A stretch of DNA of 64,000 bases from JBBSOK01 sp038259825 (GCA_038259825.1 JBBSOK010000001.1:3566-67565), one strand, 5' to 3'; positions 51,742-60,834 are shown, counted from the stretch's first letter. The notes: generated from the sequence alone by a model not told the origin. Numbers and translations: made by a program.

Positions 51742-53547
51742 ATGCAAAAAGCTTTTCTATTTTTTACTTTAATTCTATTCCATAATCTTCTGTGTTCACA
51801 AAACAAGAAAGAAATAGATTCCATAAACAATCTTTACATCCAAGGTTTAAACATTCCGCAGGATTCAATTATTTCTTTATATGAAAGAAATATAAACAAC
51901 GCCAAAAAAATAAAATATGCAGAAGGTGAGGCAGATGCTTTGTCAAAAATTTCATTGGCTTACGGCTATCAGGGAAAGTACGATGAAAGCGCAAAATATG
52001 GTTTGGATGCCGTAAAGCTGTATGAAAAATTGGGTTTAAGTGAAAAAGTGGCGTATAGATACGCAGAACTTGGATATAGCTTAAAATATAGAGATATTGA
52101 AAAAGCTAGCCTCTATATGCAGCGCGGAAAGACAATTGCAGAGTCAAAGAATAACGAAGTAGTCCTAAAGGATATTTATAATAATTATGGCGTTATCAAG
52201 GAAATTAAAAATCAATTGGACAGCGCGCTTTATTATTACAACAAAAGCTTAGATATAAAGCAAAAAATTAAAGATACAATCGGCATTCCCTATTCATACA
52301 GCAATATGGCTGGCGTTTATGGGATACAAAAGAATTTTGAAAAAGCAAAAGAGTACTTTAATTTGGCGCTAATCAAAAGGTTGCAATGGAAGGATTCTAC
52401 AACCATTGCAGAAAATTACACACAAATTGGAGAAGTCTATTTAGCTGAAGAAAAATTTGATCAAGCTATTAATTGGATACATAAATCCTTGCCGCTTTCC
52501 AAAGCAAAACAGTATCAAAATTTAACACAGTATAATTATAAATTGTTGTCGGACATTTATAAAACCAAGAAAAATACAGATTCTGCATTACATTATTTTG
52601 AGCAGTTTTCGACAATCAAAGACAGTATTCACAGCTTAAAAGTGGAACAAAGTATTGCCGCGCTTACCATTGAATATGAAACAGAAAAAAAGGAAAATGA
52701 AATCCTTAAACAACGCACGCAGCTGGCCGAAAAGGAAATTGAGGTAAAACGCAAAAACACAATAATTTATGGCAGTTTGGCGCTTGCAGTTTTATTAGGA
52801 TTAATAGGTTTTTTATTTTATAATCAGCAAAAATTAAAAAATCGTCAACTTAAAAAAGAAGGTGAACTTACAACAGCTTTGGCCAAAATTGAAACACAAA
52901 ACCATTTGCAAGAACAACGTTTACGTATTTCTAGGGATTTGCACGACAATATTGGTGCGCAGCTAACATTTATTATTAGTAGTTTGGATAATATTAAATA
53001 TGGTTTCACGGATATTGGTGAGAAACTAGAAAATAAACTTACCGGAATCAGCCAATTTACGCGACAAACTATTTTTGAACTGCGGGATACAATTTGGGCA
53101 ATGAATAAAAATCAAATAACTTTTGAAGATTTACAAGCCAGGATTTCCAATTTTATTGAACAGGCAAAAGTAGCTTCCGAAACAACTTCATTCTCTTTTG
53201 AAATTGCCGCAGAAGTTGATAAAAATCATCTTTTTACATCGGTAGAAGGAATGAATATATATCGAATTATACAAGAAGCGGTAAATAATGCTTTGAAGTA
53301 TGCTGACGCAAGCGAAATTAAAACTATTATTTCGAAAACTCCTTTTAAAAATGCCGAAGCACTTAAAAATGATGAGCAATTTGAAATTAAAGTTACAGAC
53401 AATGGAAAAGGCTTTGATATAGCTGAAATTGAGATGGGCAACGGCTTAAATAATATGAAGAAACGCGCAAGGGAAATAAATGGACAATTATTTATTACAT
53501 CGGACTTGGTAGAGGGAACAACAGTTTCTTTAAAAATTCCAACATAA
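51742..53547 (+). CDS. TPR-containing sensor histidine kinase (HisKA_3)
   Basis: A 601-residue membrane kinase. After a signal sequence (about 1-18), about six tetratricopeptide repeats fill 40-305 (for example AYGYQGKYDESAKYGLDAVKLYEK). A coiled coil and one membrane helix (about 341-360) lead to a cytoplasmic HisKA_3 domain with phospho-acceptor His401 in SRDLHDNIGAQL. A HATPase_c domain follows with the N-box IIQEAVNNALKYADA and DNGKGFD. The partner regulator is encoded 106 bases downstream. The ligand is unknown; TPRs suggest sensing through protein contacts in the periplasm. Confidence 0.92.
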   Translation: MQKAFLFFTLILFHNLLCSQNKKEIDSINNLYIQGLNIPQDSIISLYERNINNAKKIKYAEGEADALSKISLAYGYQGKYDESAKYGLDAVKLYEKLGLSEKVAYRYAELGYSLKYRDIEKASLYMQRGKTIAESKNNEVVLKDIYNNYGVIKEIKNQLDSALYYYNKSLDIKQKIKDTIGIPYSYSNMAGVYGIQKNFEKAKEYFNLALIKRLQWKDSTTIAENYTQIGEVYLAEEKFDQAINWIHKSLPLSKAKQYQNLTQYNYKLLSDIYKTKKNTDSALHYFEQFSTIKDSIHSLKVEQSIAALTIEYETEKKENEILKQRTQLAEKEIEVKRKNTIIYGSLALAVLLGLIGFLFYNQQKLKNRQLKKEGELTTALAKIETQNHLQEQRLRISRDLHDNIGAQLTFIISSLDNIKYGFTDIGEKLENKLTGISQFTRQTIFELRDTIWAMNKNQITFEDLQARISNFIEQAKVASETTSFSFEIAAEVDKNHLFTSVEGMNIYRIIQEAVNNALKYADASEIKTIISKTPFKNAEALKNDEQFEIKVTDNGKGFDIAEIEMGNGLNNMKKRAREINGQLFITSDLVEGTTVSLKIPT

Positions 53548-53574
53548 GAATTAATCGTACAGGAATGTTGAAAA

Positions 53575-53592
53575 ATACGGCAATTGCCTTAT
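53575..53592 (+). promoter_or_regulatory. 18-bp palindrome, copy 6 (response regulator gene)
   Basis: ATACGGCAATTGCCTTAT, the copy closest to a perfect palindrome. After 21-22 bases comes TAATTTTA, a -7-like box, then the regulator ATG at 53654. Together with copy 5 it suggests autoregulation. Confidence 0.78.
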
Positions 53593-53653
53593 TTCAGATT
53601 ATTTAATTAATCCTAATTTTAGCTATCTTTAAAAATCAGTTAATCAATCCATT

Positions 53654-54304
53654 ATGAATTTAAAAATAGCCATTGTAGATGATAACTCGTTTTTAATTCA
53701 CGCCATTAAAGAAAAACTTTCTTTTTTTGATGATTTAATTGTGAAACACACCTCTTTAAACGGTAGTGAGTTATTGACTAAATTGGAAGAAAACCATAAT
53801 CTAGATGTTATCTTAATGGATATTGAAATGCCTGTCTTAAATGGTATAGAAACCACTCAAATTGTAAAACAAAAATACCCGCATATAAAAATTATAATGC
53901 TCACAGCTTTTGATAATGATGAGCACATCTTTAATGCCATTAAAGCAGGTGCAGACGGCTATTTGCTAAAAGAAACAAATCCAGAAGAATTGCATCAAGG
54001 TATTAAAGAAACCTTAAATGGCGGTGCTGCAATGAATCCTTCTATTGCATTAAAAACCTTGAAATTACTTAGAAATCCTATTGACATCAAAAACCGAGAG
54101 GATCAAGAAGAAATTTCACTTTCTGACAGGGAAGTTGAGGTTTTGGAGCAATTAAGTAAAGGTTTGAGTTACACGGCAATTGCTTCAAATTTGTTTCTTT
54201 CGCCAAGAACAGTTCGCAAGCACATTGAAAATATCTACAAAAAATTACAGGTACACAGTAAGATTGAAGCTGTTCAAAAGGCGAAAAATCATAATATTAT
54301 TTAG
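53654..54304 (+). CDS. LuxR-type response regulator
   Basis: A 216-residue regulator of the NarL/FixJ class. The receiver domain (1-120) has the acidic pair Asp9/Asp10, phospho-acceptor Asp56 in LMDIEMP and the conserved Lys in GYLLKET. A linker leads to a LuxR HTH (about 150-210): LSDREVEVLEQLSKGLSYTA, then LFLSPRTVRKHIENIYKKL. It is the partner of the kinase upstream and is preceded by its own palindrome copy, so it is the first candidate for the protein that binds the 18-bp site. Confidence 0.93.
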   Translation: MNLKIAIVDDNSFLIHAIKEKLSFFDDLIVKHTSLNGSELLTKLEENHNLDVILMDIEMPVLNGIETTQIVKQKYPHIKIIMLTAFDNDEHIFNAIKAGADGYLLKETNPEELHQGIKETLNGGAAMNPSIALKTLKLLRNPIDIKNREDQEEISLSDREVEVLEQLSKGLSYTAIASNLFLSPRTVRKHIENIYKKLQVHSKIEAVQKAKNHNII

Positions 54305-54479
54305 AGTTTGAAGCCACTCTTCGTCTGTTGATAAATATTTATATTCATAAAGCTATTTACATTTTTAGAAATATTTTTACAAATTAGAAATAGAAATTGC
54401 GGAAGTTATCTGTTAAAATAGATTTAATTACAGCCTATTACGGGATTATAGCTAGTATCTTCCCCAAAAAGATTCTAAT

Positions 54480-55400
54480 ATGAAAACTATGCTTCCTATC
54501 CTTATTTTTACAATTGCCTTTTTTATTTCGTGCAATAACGATGATGATGACGATGTGATTGCTGTTCAAAATCCTACAGCGTTTGGACTGAGTTATGCGC
54601 AAAGTAATCAAGATTTTACATCAACCTTTACAACCTTGCAATCAGCAATTCAAGCAAATGCGAATATTTCAATTGTCGCTACTATAGACCATCAATCAAA
54701 TGCTCAAAACGTGGGTTTAGAACTTCGACCAACTCGCGAAATTATTTTCGGTAATCCCACAATCGGTACGCCAATTATGCAAGCCAACCAACTTGCCGGA
54801 TTAGATTTACCACAAAAAATGTTGGTATATCAAGATGCTGATAGTAATGTATTTGTAGGTTACAACAATGCTAATTATTTGGCAGCAAGGCATGCTGGCG
54901 TTAATAATGCTGAAACAATTGAACAACTATCAACTGCCTTATCAAATTTTTCCCAAGGAGCTACAAATGGTACGGTTTCAGAAAACGAAAGTACAAATGT
55001 TACTGATAAGCAAGGCATCGCAACCTATTTGAGCAATAATGATTTTGAAACAACCTACAGTAATCTTAGAAATGCAGTTTCGGGTAACGACAACTTAATT
55101 TTAGTTGCAGAAGTAGATCATCAAACAAATGCCGCATCTGTTGGTTTGACTTTACGACCAACTCGTTTGCTAATTTTTGGAAATCCTAATCTAGGAACGC
55201 CATTAATGCAGAATTCCCAAACAACGGGTATAGATTTACCACAAAAAATTCTTGTGTGGCAGGCAGAAGATGGTACAGTAAATGTTTCTTATAATGAGCC
55301 TTCCTATCTTGTATTAAGGCATTCAATTACTGGAAATACAGAAACTATAAATACTATTTCTAACGCTTTATTAATGTTGACAGAAGCTGCCACAAACTAA
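54480..55400 (+). CDS. Lipoprotein with two DUF302 domains
   Basis: A 306-residue lipoprotein with lipobox FFISCNN (Cys18) followed by an acidic tether. Two DUF302 domains stand in tandem, at about 32-145 and 175-300. Each has the family stretch DHQxNAxxVGLxLRPTRxxIFGNPxxGTPxMQ and LDLPQKxLVxQ. The copies are alike enough to indicate an internal duplication. DUF302 proteins are usually single-domain and their function is unsettled; a role in binding small ligands has been suggested. It is a single gene, without a palindrome copy in front of it. Confidence 0.88.
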   Translation: MKTMLPILIFTIAFFISCNNDDDDDVIAVQNPTAFGLSYAQSNQDFTSTFTTLQSAIQANANISIVATIDHQSNAQNVGLELRPTREIIFGNPTIGTPIMQANQLAGLDLPQKMLVYQDADSNVFVGYNNANYLAARHAGVNNAETIEQLSTALSNFSQGATNGTVSENESTNVTDKQGIATYLSNNDFETTYSNLRNAVSGNDNLILVAEVDHQTNAASVGLTLRPTRLLIFGNPNLGTPLMQNSQTTGIDLPQKILVWQAEDGTVNVSYNEPSYLVLRHSITGNTETINTISNALLMLTEAATN

Positions 55401-55424
55401 ATTTTAATCAATTATAAAAATTTG

Positions 55425-55463
55425 AAAAAGACCTTAAAGATTACAAAATCTTTGAGGTTTTTA
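55425..55463 (+). terminator. Terminator after the DUF302 gene
   Basis: AAAGACCT-AAAGATT pairs with AATCTTT-AGGTTTTT with one unpaired base on each arm and an ACAA loop. A T-run follows. Confidence 0.8.
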
Positions 55464-55578
55464 AATTATGTAAACGCAATTGAAGTGTTTCAATTTTGTC
55501 TCATAACTTCAACTTAGAAAATTCATAAATTTTCTGTAGTTTTATAAATTGTTCCAATAAATCTATTCAGAAAAAAAC

Positions 55579-57126
55579 ATGAAAAACCTTTACATTTTAT
55601 CTTTCAGCATTTTATTATTTTCTTCATCTTCAATATTTGCACAAAAAAACGAAGTAATTGAAAACATTCAAAAAGAAGCTTACAACAACTCACAACTCGA
55701 AATTTTAGGTCATGAATTGCTAGATGACATAGGCCCGAGATTGGTCGGCACACCGCAAATGCAACAAGCGCACGATTGGGCGGTTGCGAAGTATAAAGGC
55801 TGGGGCATTAGCGCCGAAAACCAGAAATGGGGCGAATGGAAAAGCTGGGAACGCGGCATTACACACATAGATTTAATTTCGCCAAGAGTAATAACCTTAG
55901 ACGGTACACAATTGGCTTGGAATCCAGGAACGACAACAAAAGGTGTAACGGCTGAAGTAGTTATTATTCCTGAAATAGAAGACTCCCTTTGGTTTAAAAA
56001 TTGGCTACCGAATGTAAAAGGAAAATTTGTGATGATTGCCGTGAAGCAACCAACCGGAAGACCGGACGACAACTGGGAAGAATGGGCAACACCTGAATCT
56101 TTTGAAAAAATGAAAAAGGAAAGGAATGAAATGAACGATGTTTGGAATAATAACATTAAAAAAAGCGGTTATGACCGCAGGAGCATAATTACAGCTTTAG
56201 AAGAAGCCGGCGCCGCTGGTATTATTGATAGTTATTGGTCTCGCGGTTTTGGTGTAAATAAAATTTTTGGCGCACGTACAAAAAAAATCCCAACGGTTGA
56301 TATTGAATTAGAAGATTACACAATGCTTTATAGAATGGTGGAACATGGTGATAAGCCTAAAATACGCGTAGTTGCAGAATCTAAAGATTTAGGAATGGCG
56401 CCAACTTTTAATACAATTGCGGAAATAAAAGGAACTGAGAAGCCTGAAGAATATGTTATACTTTCAGCACATTTTGATTCTTGGGACGCAGGAACAGGCG
56501 CAACTGACAATGGTACCGGAACGTTGGTGATGATGGAGGCAATGCGCATTCTCAAAAAAGTTTATCCAAACCCAAAACGCACAATTTTAGTAGGACATTG
56601 GGGTAGTGAGGAACAAGGTTTAAATGGTTCGTCATCCTTTGTGGCAGATCATCCCGAAATTGTAAGCAATGTTCAAGCAGTTTTCAATCAGGATAACGGT
56701 ACGGGCCGTGTAACAAAAATTAATGGCGCAGGTTTTTTACAGTCTTACGATTATATTTCACGATGGCTAAAAGCTGTTCCAGATACTATTAGTAAGCATA
56801 TTGAAACTACTTTTCCTGGAAATCCGGCTAGAGGTGGCTCTGACAATGCAAGTTTTGTTGCGGCAGGTGCACCGGCTTTTAGTTTAAGCTCTTTAAGTTG
56901 GGATTATTGGAATTATACTTGGCACACCAACCGTGATACGTACGATAAAATTGTTTTTGATGATGTGCAAAACAACGTAATCCTAACCGCAATTATGGCA
57001 TATATGGCTTCGGAAGATGATACAAAAACTTCTCGTGAACAAGTTATCTTACCAATTGACGATAAAACAGGCGAGCCGCAAACGTGGCCAACACCAAGAG
57101 TTCCAGAAAGAAAAGGTGGACTGTAG
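55579..57126 (+). CDS. M28-family metallopeptidase
   Basis: A 515-residue secreted zinc aminopeptidase/carboxypeptidase of family M28. A signal peptide (about 1-21, ending FAQ) is followed by a PA-like insert (about 100-260) and the catalytic domain. The two-zinc site shows HFDSWDAGTGATDNGTGT (His and Asp), GHWGSEEQGLNGS (Glu-Glu) and a further HTNRDTYDKI. Length is typical. It converges with the amidase gene on a strong terminator. It should act on peptides outside the cytoplasm. Confidence 0.92.
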   Translation: MKNLYILSFSILLFSSSSIFAQKNEVIENIQKEAYNNSQLEILGHELLDDIGPRLVGTPQMQQAHDWAVAKYKGWGISAENQKWGEWKSWERGITHIDLISPRVITLDGTQLAWNPGTTTKGVTAEVVIIPEIEDSLWFKNWLPNVKGKFVMIAVKQPTGRPDDNWEEWATPESFEKMKKERNEMNDVWNNNIKKSGYDRRSIITALEEAGAAGIIDSYWSRGFGVNKIFGARTKKIPTVDIELEDYTMLYRMVEHGDKPKIRVVAESKDLGMAPTFNTIAEIKGTEKPEEYVILSAHFDSWDAGTGATDNGTGTLVMMEAMRILKKVYPNPKRTILVGHWGSEEQGLNGSSSFVADHPEIVSNVQAVFNQDNGTGRVTKINGAGFLQSYDYISRWLKAVPDTISKHIETTFPGNPARGGSDNASFVAAGAPAFSLSSLSWDYWNYTWHTNRDTYDKIVFDDVQNNVILTAIMAYMASEDDTKTSREQVILPIDDKTGEPQTWPTPRVPERKGGL

Positions 57127-57148
57127 ACTTTAAAGTTTCATAAATAAC

Positions 57149-57205
57149 AAATCCCAAATTTTAATTGCTGTCTTAGACATTTGCAATTAAAATTTGGGAT
57201 TTTTC
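57149..57205. terminator. Very long bidirectional terminator
   Basis: A 20-base arm (57149-57168) and its perfect complement (57183-57202), with a 14-base loop and T on both outer sides, lie between converging genes. Confidence 0.9.
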
Positions 57206-57229
57206 TTTAGTGTGTTACTTCAAAAAAAA

Positions 57230-58918
57230 TCAATTTTTAAAAGCTTTTGGGATTTTTCTAATTTTGCTTAAATCTTCAAATGCTTTGCCGATTTCAAGTA
57301 ATTTCAATTCAGAGAAAGGCTCGCTGATAATTGTCAATCCAATTGGCTCACCGCTTTTTTTGTAACCCATTGGCACCGTTAAACAAGGATGAAGCGCAAC
57401 TGCAGCATAGGCTGAATGATAATTGTTAATACTTAAAATTGCATCCAGATTATTCTCTTTCATAGGTTTGTCAAAAAACTTTATTCCGTTTTCTTTTAGT
57501 ATTTTTTTCACGGTTTGAAAAGATTCTTTAGAAGTGGAATCCTTCATAATACCATCAAAAATTCCTTGATTATATGGCATTCTTTTCAGACTATCTAATT
57601 TATTGAAAGCCATCACGTCTTCAAGATTTTTTATTGATATATTTTTTGAAGCAGATTTTTTCAAGTATAATGGCAAATCTTCTTTCATTTCAAGATTTAG
57701 GAGCGTAAGAAAACTGGGTAAATCAATTTCTTCGGGTGTATATTCAACCAAAATAGCGCCAGCATTTTTAAGGCTTTCCATCGTTTTGGAATAAATTGAA
57801 TCTGAAAGCAAACTTTTCATAACGCCCAATCTTTTCCCTTTCAATGTTGCAGATTTTAAGTTTGAATAAAAATTAATTTCATTAGCAACTGAAGCATTGT
57901 CATATTCATCTTTTCCAGTCATTGCATCCAATAATATAGCATTGTCTACAATATTTTTAGTCATTGGTCCAGGAGTGTCCAAAGTATGAGAAATTGGAAC
58001 AATCCCAGTCCTGCTTAAAACACCAACAGTAGGTTTTAAGCCAACAACCGAATTTTGACTGGATGGTGAAATAATTGAACCAGCTGTTTCCGTCCCTACT
58101 GCAGCAACTGCATAATTTGCAGCAATGGCCGTCCCGCTTCCTGCACTACTTCCGCCGGTTTCAAATTGCTTTCTGCCATATGGATTCAGTGTTTGTCCTC
58201 CAACAGCGCTATATCCAACCGGGCAACCTTGACAAAAATAATATGCCCATTCGCTCAAGTTTGCTTTCCCCAGAATTAAAGCACCATTTTTACGTAATTG
58301 TGAAACAATAAAAGCATCCGTTTTTGGACTATTTTCTATCAGAGAAAATGCGCCAGCCGTAGTTTTCATATCCTTTGTGTCTATGTTGTCTTTTAGTAAA
58401 ATTGGCATTCCATAGATTAAACTTTTCTGATTTTTTTTGTTTTTGTCCATTGCTTTTGCCTCTTTTAGAACATTTGGGTTTAGTGCAATTATGGTGTGAA
58501 GCGAAGTTCCAGGATTTAATTCATATTTATAAATTCTTTTCAGAAAAAACAAGGTCAGTTCTTCATATGTAAAAAGATTTTTCTTGATGTGATTTTGTAT
58601 GGTATGTATGTTCTGTTCTAAAACCAAGGGAAGAATTTCTAAATATCTCTTTTCTGAAAATGCTGAAACAGCATCACTTAGTTCGCCAAAAACTTCGTTT
58701 TTATCTAAATAGTTAGATTGGATTAATTTGTATTTCATTCTATTGATAGAATGATTTTGTTGATTGGCTATTTCTTGTGTTTCATCGTACGGTTGCCATA
58801 ATTTTTCTTGGGAAAGGAGACTTCCGAAATATAAAAACGATATAAGTAAGATTACTGGGCTAAGGATTTTAAATCTATTTTTCATTGCTTGAAGTTTTTT
58901 ATAAATGTAAAAAACCAT
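57230..58918 (-). CDS. Amidase-signature family hydrolase
   Basis: A secreted amidase. The longest frame has 562 residues; a start at residue 12 (58885, MKNRF) gives a standard signal peptide (ending LLSQ) and is preferred. The Ser-cisSer-Lys catalytic triad is visible: Lys in GMPILLKDNID (about 175), then GGSSAGSG with the first Ser and GTETAGSIISPSS with the second (about 260-285). This is not a GatA, since no gatB/C genes are near and the protein is exported. The substrate is unknown. It lies downstream of metK in the same direction, with a terminator between. Confidence 0.92.
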   Translation of the reverse strand: MVFYIYKKLQAMKNRFKILSPVILLISFLYFGSLLSQEKLWQPYDETQEIANQQNHSINRMKYKLIQSNYLDKNEVFGELSDAVSAFSEKRYLEILPLVLEQNIHTIQNHIKKNLFTYEELTLFFLKRIYKYELNPGTSLHTIIALNPNVLKEAKAMDKNKKNQKSLIYGMPILLKDNIDTKDMKTTAGAFSLIENSPKTDAFIVSQLRKNGALILGKANLSEWAYYFCQGCPVGYSAVGGQTLNPYGRKQFETGGSSAGSGTAIAANYAVAAVGTETAGSIISPSSQNSVVGLKPTVGVLSRTGIVPISHTLDTPGPMTKNIVDNAILLDAMTGKDEYDNASVANEINFYSNLKSATLKGKRLGVMKSLLSDSIYSKTMESLKNAGAILVEYTPEEIDLPSFLTLLNLEMKEDLPLYLKKSASKNISIKNLEDVMAFNKLDSLKRMPYNQGIFDGIMKDSTSKESFQTVKKILKENGIKFFDKPMKENNLDAILSINNYHSAYAAVALHPCLTVPMGYKKSGEPIGLTIISEPFSELKLLEIGKAFEDLSKIRKIPKAFKN

Positions 58919-58940
58919 CCTGAATTTTCAAGATGGTTTG
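58911..58940 (-). terminator. Terminator after metK
   Basis: AAACCATC (58912-58919) pairs with GATGGTTT (58932-58939), with a T-run on the minus strand. It lies 28 bases beyond the metK stop and overlaps the start region of the amidase gene. Confidence 0.8.
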
Positions 58941-58967
58941 CAATTTCATTTTACTCGGAACGATTTT

Positions 58968-60221
58968 TTATAAATCGAAAGCTTTTTTCACAGTATCAAC
59001 ATAATCTAATTTTTCCCAAGTAAAAAGTTCAACTTCTCTTTCTATCCTTCCGTTATACGGACTTTCAAAAGTTTTGATAACGGTTTTCGGTTCTCTTCCC
59101 ATATGTCCGTAAGAAGCCGTTTCAGAATAAATTGGATTTCTCAGTTTCAATCTTTTTTCAATAGACGCTGGACGCATATTAAAGATTTCCGAAACCTTTT
59201 TGGCAACTTCGCCATCAGAAATTTTTACATTTGAAGAATTATAAGTGTTTACAAAAATTGAAGTTGGTTCTACAACGCCAATTGCGTAGCTAACTTGTAC
59301 TAAAACTTCATCGGCAACTCCTGCAGCAACAAGGTTTTTAGCAATATGTCTTGCAGCATATGCCGCACTTCTATCAACTTTACTCGGATCTTTTCCACTG
59401 AAAGCGCCACCACCGTGAGCACCTTTTCCACCGTATGTATCAACAATAATTTTTCTTCCGGTTAAGCCTGTGTCTCCGTGTGGGCCACCAATCACGAATT
59501 TTCCAGTTGGATTAATGTGATAAGTAATATCGTCATTAAACAATTTCTGAACATATTCCGGAAGCAATTTCTTCACTCTCGGAATCAAAATTTCAACAAT
59601 ATCTTTTTTAATTTTTGAAAGCATTATTTCATCTTCATCAAAATCATCGTGCTGCGTAGAAACTACGATAGCAACAATTTTCTGCGGAACATTGTCATCG
59701 CTATATTCAATAGTTACTTGGCTTTTCGCATCTGGACGCAAATATTTTATTTCATCTTCTTCGCGACGAAGCGCAGCCAATTCAATTAAGATTTTATGGG
59801 AAATGTCCAACGCCAACGGCATATAATTTTCGGTTTCCTTGGTAGCGTAACCGAACATCATCCCTTGGTCACCAGCGCCCTGTTCTTCTTTATTTTCACG
59901 GTCAACTCCTTGGTTAATATCTTGTGATTGCTCGTGAATTAAGGAAATTACCCCGCAAGAATCGCCGCTAAATTTGTATTCGCCCTTAGTATAACCAATT
60001 TTGTTGATTACTTCGCGGGCTATATGCTGCACATCTAAGTAGGTATTGCTTTTCACTTCACCAGCCAAAACAACTTGTCCGGTGGTAACCAAAGTTTCAC
60101 AAGCAACTTTACTTTCGGGATCAAAAGCTAAAAAATTATCTAAAAGCGCATCGCTAATTTGATCCGCAACTTTGTCTGGGTGTCCTTCAGAAACACTTTC
60201 CGAAGTAAATAAATAGGCCAT
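58968..60221 (-). CDS. metK: S-adenosylmethionine synthase
   Basis: A 417-residue enzyme that makes S-adenosylmethionine from methionine and ATP. Family motifs are present: TSESVSEGHPDKVADQISDA (8-27), GAGDQGMMFGYA (about 136-147), and GGAFSGKDPSKVDRSAAY (about 275-292), with GLTGRKIIVDTYGG just before it. The length is slightly above that of the E. coli enzyme (384). Expression is probably controlled by the SAM-II-type riboswitch in the 5' leader and by a consensus promoter at 60348-60376. Confidence 0.97.
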   Translation of the reverse strand: MAYLFTSESVSEGHPDKVADQISDALLDNFLAFDPESKVACETLVTTGQVVLAGEVKSNTYLDVQHIAREVINKIGYTKGEYKFSGDSCGVISLIHEQSQDINQGVDRENKEEQGAGDQGMMFGYATKETENYMPLALDISHKILIELAALRREEDEIKYLRPDAKSQVTIEYSDDNVPQKIVAIVVSTQHDDFDEDEIMLSKIKKDIVEILIPRVKKLLPEYVQKLFNDDITYHINPTGKFVIGGPHGDTGLTGRKIIVDTYGGKGAHGGGAFSGKDPSKVDRSAAYAARHIAKNLVAAGVADEVLVQVSYAIGVVEPTSIFVNTYNSSNVKISDGEVAKKVSEIFNMRPASIEKRLKLRNPIYSETASYGHMGREPKTVIKTFESPYNGRIEREVELFTWEKLDYVDTVKKAFDL

Positions 60222-60249
60222 AAAATGGATTTAAAAATTTATATTTTCA

Positions 60250-60260
60250 GAGGATTTGAC
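60250..60260 (-). promoter_or_regulatory. Possible riboswitch switching arm
   Basis: The minus-strand sequence GTCAAATCCTC here is complementary to two parts of the aptamer (GATTTGAC and GAGG). It lies between the aptamer and the metK start, so pairing of this arm would disrupt the aptamer. Confidence 0.5.
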
Positions 60261-60282
60261 GAATGCCGACGAGGAAGTTTTC

Positions 60283-60333
60283 ACTGCCTTTAGCATTTTT
60301 TATTGAGGTTGCAATCAGTCAAATCTTTCCTCT
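60283..60333 (-). promoter_or_regulatory. SAM-II-type riboswitch upstream of metK
   Basis: On the minus strand the leader reads GAGG, then the loop AAAGATTTGACTGATTGCAA, then CCTC, then an A-rich joint leading to ATGCTAAAGGCAGT. GAGG/CCTC forms stem P1; ACTG in the loop pairs with CAGT after GCTAAAGG as the pseudoknot. The segments GATTTG, TTGCAA and ATGCTAAAGG match what I recall of the SAM-II (metA-motif) consensus. The position, between a consensus promoter and metK, supports it. Identification is from memory of the motif, not a model search. Confidence 0.75.
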
Positions 60334-60347
60334 TAATTTGTCTTGGG

Positions 60348-60376
60348 CAAAAGTAAAAAAATTAAATGAATAGCAA
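60348..60376 (-). promoter_or_regulatory. metK promoter
   Basis: Minus-strand TTG, 18 bases, then TACTTTTG: an almost ideal Bacteroidetes -33/-7 promoter. The start site would fall a few bases before the riboswitch. Confidence 0.7.
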
Positions 60377-60474
60377 TTTTATTTGAAGTTTTTTGGCGAA
60401 ATAATTAGTAGTGGTGCAATACCAACAAGTATGCATCTATGTTATTACTAAAAACCTTATAATCGAATTACCTC

Positions 60475-60834
60475 CTATTTAGGTAAAAGCTGTTCAATCT
60501 TTGCTATCAAATCGGCCATATCAAAGGGTTTGGAGATAAAATCTGAAGCTCCTGCCTTCATGCAGTTTTCTCGTGCGTTGCTAAGTGCAGACATCATTAG
60601 TACAGGGGTTTTGGAGGTAGCGGCTGTTTTTCTGATTTTGGCACAAACGTCCGTGCCGTCCACCCCGTAGATAAGTTTGTCCAGCAACACAAGTTTTATG
60701 TCATGTTCAATTATATCTTCATTGGTGTGCAGGGGTTTTCTAGACAGCATAACATCGTAGCCGCTAAACCCAAGCATTTCTTCGATCATGATTCCCAAAT
60801 TGTGATCATCTTCTACTATTAGTATCTTGTTCAT
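60475..60834 (-). CDS. Single-domain response regulator
   Basis: A 119-residue receiver domain without an output domain. It has the acidic pair Glu8-Asp9-Asp10, phospho-acceptor Asp52 in LVLLDKL, and the conserved Lys in SKPFDM near 102. It is clearly related to the receiver gene just upstream (60864), with shared stretches such as ILIVEDD, LVLLDK and KPFDM, so the two look like a tandem duplication. As a CheY-like protein it may act by contact with the kinase or another partner. Confidence 0.9.
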   Translation of the reverse strand: MNKILIVEDDHNLGIMIEEMLGFSGYDVMLSRKPLHTNEDIIEHDIKLVLLDKLIYGVDGTDVCAKIRKTAATSKTPVLMMSALSNARENCMKAGASDFISKPFDMADLIAKIEQLLPK

